A DNA stretch of 5,693 nucleotides from Acinetobacter geminorum (GTDB taxonomy: Bacteria; Pseudomonadota; Gammaproteobacteria; Pseudomonadales; Moraxellaceae): positions 1-5,693 of the forward strand of contig NZ_JABELE010000037.1 in the NCBI RefSeq assembly GCF_013009345.1, in the 5' to 3' direction. Made by a program: the position numbers and the translations under genes. Shown here piece by piece: positions 1 through 3,818 of this stretch (positions are counted from its first letter, which is position 1; the number at the start of each line of letters is the position of its first letter). The notes beneath the pieces are model-generated. The model was not told the origin of the DNA and did no database searches. It saw only the letters and a program-made list of their open reading frames with translations.

Positions 1-77
1 TTTTGCGCATAATTAAACTCTGTCATATCGTCTAAATTATATTTCGTTTTATACGCATTATTTGATTCAATGACCGC
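1..77. repeat. Terminal direct repeat, left copy (circular closure)
   Basis: This stretch is identical to the last 77 bases of the window (5617-5693). An exact end-to-end overlap is what an assembler leaves when it writes a circular molecule as a line, and 77 is a common assembly k-mer length. Joining the copies keeps the alkylsulfatase reading frame open across the junction and gives it a proper start and signal peptide, which argues for real circularity. Unique length is 5616 bp. Confidence 0.95.
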
Positions 78-158
78 TTTTTCGACTTGTCCATTTGCTG
101 CAAAAACAGAAAATGGCAAAATAAACATCAATGAAACCGTTAAAAATTTAACTTTCAT
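1..158 (-). CDS. sdsA: Alkylsulfatase, N-terminal part with signal peptide (continues at 5616)
   Basis: This is the 5' end of the gene whose remainder lies at 3819-5616 on the same strand; across the circle it reads as 652 codons including the stop (651 residues). The start ATG at 158-156 is preceded by AAGGA (169-165) at a six-base spacing, a good ribosome binding site. The first 20 residues form a Sec signal peptide: two lysines near the start (MKVK), a hydrophobic core (FLTVSLMFILPF) and a signal peptidase I site after VFA, followed by ANGQVEKA. The enzyme is therefore expected in the periplasm or outside the cell, which fits secreted alkylsulfatases of the SdsA1 type. There is no lipobox cysteine. 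An upstream out-of-frame ATG at 184 opens a nine-codon leader whose TGA overlaps this ATG. Taking the Met at 5642 as the start would lose 44 residues including the signal. Confidence 0.93.
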   Translation of the reverse strand, partial: MKVKFLTVSLMFILPFSVFAANGQVEKAVIESNNAYKTKYNLDDMTEFNYAQ

Positions 159-201
159 TGTCTTTCCTTCTTCAAAATATCCATAAATGTTGATTTCCTT
201 G

Positions 202-285
202 TCTATACTATTTTTGATATGTGTTGAATTAATAGAAGCTTTTCAATTCAAACATTATAATAACAGCCATCATTTTTTATGATGG
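202..285 (-). promoter_or_regulatory. Putative sulfatase promoter region with inverted-repeat operator
   Basis: Reading leftward, a consensus -10 TATAAT lies at 259-254, but no good -35 stands 16-18 bases upstream. Instead the spacer and -35 zone are occupied by a 7-bp inverted repeat, CCATCAT at 267-273 and ATGATGG at 279-285, separated by five T. An inverted repeat overlapping a promoter with a weak -35 is typical of an operator for an activator or repressor, but no regulator gene is present here. A second, weaker candidate is TTCAAC (228-223) with TATAGA (207-202) at a 15-base spacing. Motif evidence only; the hairpin could also be a simple RNA structure. Confidence 0.35.
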
Positions 286-398
286 AATCATAAAATAATA
301 TTTTACAAGAATATACCTGTTTTTATTAAAACTACGCAGTCCTTATTGGGCATGAGTTAGTAGGAGAGAAAAATAAAAATTTTGTTAAAACCTAAAGA

Positions 399-434
399 AA
401 AACCCCTCTGAGTCTTGCAACTTAGAGGGGTTTT
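399..434. terminator. Bidirectional rho-independent terminator
   Basis: A 14-bp stem (399-412 with 421-434; one G-T wobble) includes a CCCCTCT/AGAGGGG core and an eight-base loop. It is followed by T-rich sequence on the plus strand and TTTTTCTTT on the minus strand. On the minus strand it stands about 140 bases downstream of a good promoter, so it would end the putative RNAI; on the plus strand it could end readthrough from the left or fold in the 5' end of RNAII. Confidence 0.85.
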
Positions 435-538
435 GTCTTAAATTTGGTGGTACGCAGTTATTTGATGTTCGAGCATCAAGTAACGAAGATCATAAGGTTT
501 GACGACCGTTATGATTTCACCTTTCGGCTTGTACCGCT
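399..538 (-). ncRNA. Putative antisense RNAI (ColE1-type copy-number control)
   Basis: A minus-strand transcript starting near 538 would be about 140 nt and end at the 399-434 terminator. It would contain two clear stem-loops: one from 489-498 with 505-515 (ATCATAA/TTATGAT plus GGT/ACC, loop TTGACG on the plus strand, one bulged G), and one from 457-467 with 474-484 (11 positions, loop TTCGAG on the plus strand). A weaker fold lies near its 5' end. A promoter, then short stem-loops with 6-nt loops, then a terminator hairpin is the plan of ColE1 RNAI, which pairs with the RNAII primer through loop-loop kissing. The start lies about 440 nt upstream of the proposed origin, close to the spacing I recall for ColE1. 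No sequence match was checked; the assignment rests on structure, position and the ColE1-type mob genes. Confidence 0.6.
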
Positions 539-1000
539 TTTCAAATTCTATCAAATTGATAAAAAATGGCAAGCATTGTATCAGTAAAAAGTCTTTCGTT
601 ACCTGACTCTCGTTCATCCAATAAGCAATACATAGACAGTATTCGAGCCTTATCAGCTTCTGTGCATCCTTTTTAAGGAAGATATGCGGTGCATGTGGAG
701 GGAATAAGTGTCACTGGTGCATCGTAGCGATAGTCGCAAGGCTAAACCGCTTACAGGGGATCTCACATAGGCGGAGCGTTGGAAGTAGTTGTATAGGTTG
801 GTTAAGTTGCATGTTGGAGTAATCCTCGCAGAGATACCACCATACTTCGACAGGGAGCGCGTGGGAGAAGGTGCAAAACCTTTAGTCCTTGTCTGCATGG
901 TCAGCAAAACCATGTGCGGATACGACCGATGCGTGGCTCCGTCAGCCCAATTACAGGTTAATCGGCAATACTTAAGAGGATATTTGATTTTTTTAAATCA
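440..1000 (+). other. Putative ColE1-type origin: RNAII primer region and oriV
   Basis: The 1213-bp stretch from 159 to 1371 has no convincing gene, and no replication initiator is present anywhere on the plasmid. This part is richer in G+C than its flanks and rich in short stem-loops, for example CATGGT/ACCATG at 896-901 and 909-914, and TCCTT/AAGGA at 667-679. Short strings such as GAGATACC (829-836) and TTTAGTCCTTGTC (880-892) recall the pMB1/ColE1 RNAII primer from memory. With RNAI starting near 538 and the candidate nic site near 1260, ColE1 spacings put the RNA-DNA switch at about 950-1000. A plus-strand RNAII promoter is not clear: TTTACA (302-307) with TATTAA (324-329) is a weak candidate. 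The open frames here at 653-913 (minus) and 789-1082 (plus) look like chance. No rom/rop-like gene was recognised. Confidence 0.55.
545..572 (-). promoter_or_regulatory. Sigma-70 promoter for putative RNAI
   Basis: On the minus strand TTGCCA (572-567) and TAGAAT (550-545) are separated by 16 bases, with a T-rich spacer. It is the best -35/-10 pair in the intergenic region and would start a transcript near 538 that runs into the terminator at 434-399. Confidence 0.6.
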
Positions 1001-1026
1001 AAGCCTCTTAGGGAAAGTATTGCCGA
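962..1026. repeat. Long interrupted inverted repeat at the proposed origin
   Basis: Three nested perfect stems share one axis: TCGGCAATACTT (962-973) with its complement at 1015-1026 (12 bp), AAGAGG (974-979) with CCTCTT (1004-1009), and TTTGATTT (983-990) with AAATCAAA (995-1002) around a TTTT loop. The only large asymmetry is a five-base bulge, AGGGA at 1010-1014. It could form a cruciform or, on a single strand, a structure for primosome or lagging-strand initiation near the replication start. It does not look like a terminator, since no T-run follows. Confidence 0.7.
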
Positions 1027-1108
1027 AACTCTCTCAACGTTCACCATCAGCCCGAGCAAAGCGAGGGATGTGGGGACGGTGAGAAAGAGTTGAGCGCCTT
1101 TGTTTTTG

Positions 1109-1131
1109 TTTTACAAGATGTTTTACAAGAT
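1109..1131. repeat. Tandem 11-bp direct repeat
   Basis: TTTTACAAGAT occurs at 1109-1119 and again at 1121-1131, a 12-bp period close to one helical turn. Its first ten bases recur at 301-310. The pair lies between the proposed origin and the candidate oriT and could be a protein binding site, but two copies are too few to call iterons. Confidence 0.5.
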
Positions 1132-1239
1132 TCATGCCAATACTTCTTAGAGTTTATATACCGTGTCATTTGATTTAATTATCACATAACAATTCTGTCC
1201 GTTTTTAAATAAGCAAGGATACACATCTACCCCTATTTA

Positions 1240-1300
1240 ACTTCGTTCAATAGTGTTAAGCTGTGACCTTGATCAGGGGCTTCACCCCCGATACCCCCGA
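1240..1300 (-). other. Candidate oriT (bom) with ColE1-like nic core
   Basis: The minus strand reads CAGCTTAAC at 1263-1255, which shares GCTTAAC with the CTGGCTTAAC nic region of the ColE1/pBR322 bom site; the plus-strand flank ATAGTG (1250-1255) also recalls the ATAG next to it. It lies about 275 bp beyond the proposed origin, in the same relative orientation as in pBR322 (about 280 bp, from memory), and just before mobC. By analogy the nick would fall on the minus strand between 1261 and 1260, so that the mob genes enter last. Just downstream are GGGG (1276-1279) and two C-tracts, CCCCCGATA and CCCCCGAAA (1285-1302), the first able to pair with the G-tract. The mob genes make an oriT here very likely; the exact nick is inferred. 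Confidence 0.5.
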
Positions 1301-1301
1301 A

Positions 1302-1344
1302 AAGCTTTAAACAGAAAAATCAAAGATTTTCCAATTTAAAGCTT
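1302..1344. repeat. Inverted repeat upstream of mobC
   Basis: AAGCTTTAAA (1302-1311) and TTTAAAGCTT (1335-1344) form a perfect 10-bp stem, enclosing a second hairpin AAAATC/GATTTT (1316-1321 and 1325-1330, loop AAA). It ends 27 bases before the mobC ATG. It may be part of oriT, or an operator through which the ribbon-helix-helix MobC or the relaxase represses the mob operon. There is no T-run, so it is not a terminator. Confidence 0.65.
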
Positions 1345-1371
1345 ACAAAAGCCAAAGCAGGGTAGATTGAA

Positions 1372-1782
1372 ATGTTAGGACAGCAATCAGAAGAGAATAA
1401 GAAAGGTAAAGCAGTTCGAGAGAGAACTTTTAAAGTCAGACTTTCAGAATCAGAATATCAATTGCTTGATTCCAATAATCCTTATGGTTCGATTGCAAAG
1501 TTACTTCGACAAGCAGCAGTAGAGAAAGCAACTAAAATTCATAATTCCAAAGCAGAAGATGACCAAAAAATTAAAGTAACAAAGGTTGTTGAATCTTCGT
1601 ATAGCAAGACAGAGCGAGCGTTAATTTTAGAACTTGGTCGGATTGGTAACAATGTGAATCAGATTGCGAAAGCAGTAAATACAGATATTGCGGGTACTGG
1701 TGCTTTCGATAAAGTGAAGTTACTTCATCTATTGATTTCAATTGATCAACAGCTTCGGGAGTTACGTCCAGATGATCGTTGA
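1372..1782 (+). CDS. mobC: MobC relaxosome accessory protein (ribbon-helix-helix type)
   Basis: A 136-residue basic protein, first gene of the mobilization operon. Members of this family (ColE1 MbeC and relatives) bind oriT and help the relaxase open and nick it. Residues 18-50, starting RTFKVRLSESEYQLL, look like a ribbon-helix-helix DNA-binding domain: a short beta strand with alternating residues, then two helices. Near the C-terminus, RIGNNVNQIAKAVN (90-103) is the hallmark of the MobC family. The N-terminal 17 residues are charged and probably disordered. The start at 1372 has a weak AGGG (1359-1362) nine bases upstream; no better in-frame start is apparent. Its TGA at 1780-1782 overlaps the mobA start by 11 bases, so the two are likely translationally coupled. 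The inverted repeat at 1302-1344 is a plausible site of autoregulation. Confidence 0.9.
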   Translation: MLGQQSEENKKGKAVRERTFKVRLSESEYQLLDSNNPYGSIAKLLRQAAVEKATKIHNSKAEDDQKIKVTKVVESSYSKTERALILELGRIGNNVNQIAKAVNTDIAGTGAFDKVKLLHLLISIDQQLRELRPDDR

Positions 1783-3586
1783 TTTTTTTCGACATGGTTC
1801 AGGTTTATCAAAAGGTTGTCTTGATTATTTATTGGGTGAAGATCGAGAGCGTGAACATGCACAAGTGCTTAGTGGTGATGTAGAGCTGACAGCACAATTG
1901 ATTGATAGTAGTCCTTTTGCCAAAAAATATACCAGTGGTTGTTTGTCCTTTTATGAGCATGATTTATCTAACGAGGATAAACAGAAAATCATGCAAAATT
2001 TTGAGGAATGTTTATTCCCAGGACTAGAGAAAGACCAATATCAAATTTTATGGGTACAGCACCAAGACAAAGTTAATCAGGACACAGGTGAGACAAGGCT
2101 TGAGCTTAATTTTGTGATTCCTAATGTTGAGCTTTCAACAGGAAAACGATTACAGCCATTCTATGCGCCAGTCGATTTAGATCGAGTTGATCTATTTAAG
2201 CAGATCACCAATACCGAGCATTCACTGTATGACCCCGATGATCCTGAGCATCGACAGCTATTTTTAAATAAAAAGAACCTACCCAAAGATATTAAGGATT
2301 TTAAAGCGCAGTTACATCAACGTGTTTATCGAGCGGTTGCCAATGGTGAAGTTGCCGATCGGCAAGAATTGGTGCAATGGCTTGAATTGAATCAAATCAA
2401 TGTCACCCGACAAGTAAAAAATTCCATATCCATTGAAAACCCATATGAGGGCGCAAAACGTCCCATCCGTTTAGAGGGCGAGATTTATGAGCAAGGCTTT
2501 AGAGCTACTGGCGAATATCGACAAGAAGTACAACAACGAATTGAAGAATACAGAGGAACAGCTTCTGAGCGGTATCGAGCAAACGTCACAGAGTATCAGA
2601 GACAGCTTGAACACAAGAGCCAATATCACAGCGACCGCTATCCAACAGTCGGACGAGAAAATAGCCCAGAGCATTCAAAACAACGCCCAGACGGTCGAGA
2701 AGCAGTTGAGCCAGTATCAAGCCTTGCTGCAATCGAAATTGAGCCATTTAACGCAATTAAACGAGCAGATACAGAGCCAAGAACAGCAAGCCCAGAATCA
2801 AGCCGTACAGAAAAAACTTACCATTTTGAATATGGGACTGATTTCAGCAGCAGTTATTTTGCTTATAGCGATTTTCTCGCTTGGTCTCGTCACCAAAAAC
2901 AAGTACAGCGAGATGCAGACGCTAAATACCGTAATCAACGAGAAACAAATGAGGGTCGACCATTTGAACAGATCGGGGGGCAGTTTGATGATCAGTACCT
3001 GCAAGCGACCAGACAGCAAAGCCCAGCGCCTATGTATTCAGATCAACAAGAAAGCAGGCGAATGGCAGAATGGCTACATGATTCCAATGGGGTATTAAAC
3101 GATGACCGAATTAGAAACACAATTATTGAGAATCATCGAAGAACAACAGCAACAATTACTGCAACAACAAGTGCAATTGCAGAAGCAACAGCAAGCTTTA
3201 GACACAATGCAAACCAAGATTATCCAAGCCTTGTCAGCTCAATCAAAAGCAATCGAGAGCGATCAGCAGAGCTTACAGCAAGCACAGAAATCATTATCGA
3301 CAATACAGAAGCAATTTCACGAGCTAGAACGCAGTACAGCGAGCTATACCGAGCAGATCAATGGCAAAGTTCGAGAGATGAGCCAAATTACAGCGAACTG
3401 CAAGGACGTACTGGAGAAAATCTCAACTGTACAGCGTTCAGTCTCGTCACAAGTAGCCAAAGCTCAGCAGAATTTGCTCGAAACGTCCGAACTATTGAAG
3501 CGAATATCGTCCAAATGAAGGAACGGAAAAAGGAAATGGAGCAGCCCCAACCTAAGCGAGATCGGGGCATGAATTTTGGCATGTAG
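1772..3586 (+). CDS. mobA: MobA relaxase, MOBP5/HEN clade (ColE1 MbeA-like)
   Basis: A 604-residue relaxase that nicks oriT, stays covalently bound to the 5' end and leads the strand through a helper type IV secretion system. The ATG at 1772 is chosen because it puts the tyrosine of GCLDYLLG at residue 19, matching the catalytic Tyr19 of ColE1 MbeA; the open frame extends upstream to an ATT at 1742 that is unlikely to be used. Further MbeA-like blocks are FAKKYTSGCLSFYE (49-62), ILWVQHQDK (92-100), RLELNFVIPNVELSTGKRLQP (109-129) and a SISI segment near 220. The metal-site signature is HEN (His97, Glu111, Asn113) rather than three histidines, with about seven extra residues between His and Glu compared with MbeA as I recall it. 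After about residue 240 the protein becomes low-complexity, rich in Gln, Arg, Ser and Glu, and from residue 239 to 582 the DNA also encodes mobB and mobD. A GGGAG at 1757-1761 may serve as ribosome binding site. Confidence 0.95.
   Translation: MIVDFFRHGSGLSKGCLDYLLGEDREREHAQVLSGDVELTAQLIDSSPFAKKYTSGCLSFYEHDLSNEDKQKIMQNFEECLFPGLEKDQYQILWVQHQDKVNQDTGETRLELNFVIPNVELSTGKRLQPFYAPVDLDRVDLFKQITNTEHSLYDPDDPEHRQLFLNKKNLPKDIKDFKAQLHQRVYRAVANGEVADRQELVQWLELNQINVTRQVKNSISIENPYEGAKRPIRLEGEIYEQGFRATGEYRQEVQQRIEEYRGTASERYRANVTEYQRQLEHKSQYHSDRYPTVGRENSPEHSKQRPDGREAVEPVSSLAAIEIEPFNAIKRADTEPRTASPESSRTEKTYHFEYGTDFSSSYFAYSDFLAWSRHQKQVQRDADAKYRNQRETNEGRPFEQIGGQFDDQYLQATRQQSPAPMYSDQQESRRMAEWLHDSNGVLNDDRIRNTIIENHRRTTATITATTSAIAEATASFRHNANQDYPSLVSSIKSNRERSAELTASTEIIIDNTEAISRARTQYSELYRADQWQSSRDEPNYSELQGRTGENLNCTAFSLVTSSQSSAEFARNVRTIEANIVQMKERKKEMEQPQPKRDRGMNFGM
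2487..3098 (+). CDS. mobB: MobB (MbeB-like) mobilization protein nested inside mobA
   Basis: A 203-residue protein read in the +1 frame relative to mobA and lying entirely inside it. It is real rather than a shadow: AGAGGG (2473-2478) stands eight bases before the ATG, and the protein has coherent architecture. Residues 1-110 are a polar, heptad-like coiled coil; 113-135 form one hydrophobic membrane helix (GLISAAVILLIAIFSLGLV); 140-160 is another short coil. The C-terminal part has Cys172, Cys183 and a closing RLCIQINKKAG...YMIPMGY resembling MbeB-type proteins of ColE1 relatives. The family is thought to stabilise the relaxosome and link it to the membrane or transfer channel. The stop is separated from the mobD ATG by three bases, so the two nested genes are probably coupled. 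Topology is predicted by eye. Confidence 0.85.
   Translation: MSKALELLANIDKKYNNELKNTEEQLLSGIEQTSQSIRDSLNTRANITATAIQQSDEKIAQSIQNNAQTVEKQLSQYQALLQSKLSHLTQLNEQIQSQEQQAQNQAVQKKLTILNMGLISAAVILLIAIFSLGLVTKNKYSEMQTLNTVINEKQMRVDHLNRSGGSLMISTCKRPDSKAQRLCIQINKKAGEWQNGYMIPMGY
3102..3518 (+). CDS. mobD: MobD (MbeD-like) coiled-coil protein nested inside mobA
   Basis: A 138-residue protein in the same frame as mobB and also wholly inside mobA. The N-terminus MTELETQLL closely matches that of ColE1 MbeD as I recall it (MTELEKQLL), which is the main reason for the call. The rest is a nearly continuous, Gln-rich coiled coil: a poly-Gln stretch at residues 15-31, then heptad-like segments up to about 135, with no membrane helix or globular domain. 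GGGG at 3089-3092, inside the end of mobB, is a plausible ribosome binding site for the ATG three bases after the mobB stop. MbeD is needed for ColE1 mobilization and has been linked to entry exclusion; whether either applies here is inference. It is clearly longer than ColE1 MbeD as I remember it, probably by expansion of the coil. Confidence 0.8.
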   Translation: MTELETQLLRIIEEQQQQLLQQQVQLQKQQQALDTMQTKIIQALSAQSKAIESDQQSLQQAQKSLSTIQKQFHELERSTASYTEQINGKVREMSQITANCKDVLEKISTVQRSVSSQVAKAQQNLLETSELLKRISSK

Positions 3587-3661
3587 GGTTTATGCTCGAT
3601 TCCGACTGTTGCTAATCAAAAATATGGAACAATGATTAAATATTAGGCGTGAAACGTGAAG

Positions 3662-3709
3662 AATCAATAAAAAAGCCCGACTTAGACAAGTTAGGCTTTT
3701 TTATTGATT
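3662..3709. terminator. Bidirectional terminator between mobA and the sulfatase gene
   Basis: AATCAATAAAAAAGCC (3662-3677) pairs perfectly with 3694-3709 over 16 bp, with ACTT/AAGT (3680-3683 and 3688-3691) closing an AGAC loop. The A6 and T6 runs inside the arms supply the T-tract in both directions. It stands between two convergent genes, mobA ending at 3586 and the sulfatase gene ending at 3819, and would stop both transcripts. Confidence 0.9.
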
Positions 3710-3742
3710 GTAAATTATTGAAATAATTAAACTAATTTTGTA

Positions 3743-3770
3743 TTTATGTGCACTAATGTGTGCACATAAA
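3743..3770. repeat. 28-bp perfect palindrome (11-6-11)
   Basis: TTTATGTGCAC (3743-3753) and GTGCACATAAA (3760-3770) are perfect complements around the six bases TAATGT. It lies beyond the shared terminator, 48 bases before the sulfatase stop codon. The 11-6-11 plan is that of XerC/XerD sites, and TGTGCACATAA (3759-3769) matches the XerC arm of E. coli dif at nine of eleven positions, but real Xer sites are not fully palindromic. It may instead be an operator or a 3'-end RNA hairpin. Confidence 0.6.
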
Positions 3771-3818
3771 AGCGGAGACTTTAATTTGGTAGGGTTCTTT
3801 AAGCCCAGTCATTTCATC

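Noticed and set aside
326..360. Possible second Xer/pdif-like site around ACTACGCAGTC, which would bracket the cargo with the 3743-3786 element
   Set aside because: Neither half matches known XerC or XerD arms beyond about half of the positions in either orientation, so the cargo cannot be called a pdif module on this evidence.
159..390. Insertion sequence or transposon ends flanking the sulfatase gene
   Set aside because: I found no transposase, no shared terminal inverted repeats and no matching target duplication between 159-390 and 3710-3818.
653..1082. Open frames at 653-913 (minus) and 789-1082 (plus)
   Set aside because: They lie in the structured, G+C-richer origin region, resemble no protein I know, lack good ribosome binding sites and look like chance frames over the RNAII primer.
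1285..1302. CRISPR-like or iteron array at the C-tract repeats
   Set aside because: There are only two 9-bp imperfect copies with no spacers and no initiator gene; they fit better as part of oriT.
1742..1771. Upstream ATT start for mobA adding ten residues
   Set aside because: It is a rare start codon deep inside mobC, and the ATG at 1772 puts the catalytic tyrosine at position 19 as in MbeA.
1571..3582. Minus-strand open frames opposite mobC and mobA (1571-1795, 2471-2674, 2798-3019, 3388-3582)
   Set aside because: They are antisense to well-supported genes, and the hydrophobic ones are the complement of the MobB coiled-coil and membrane-helix codons. No family features.
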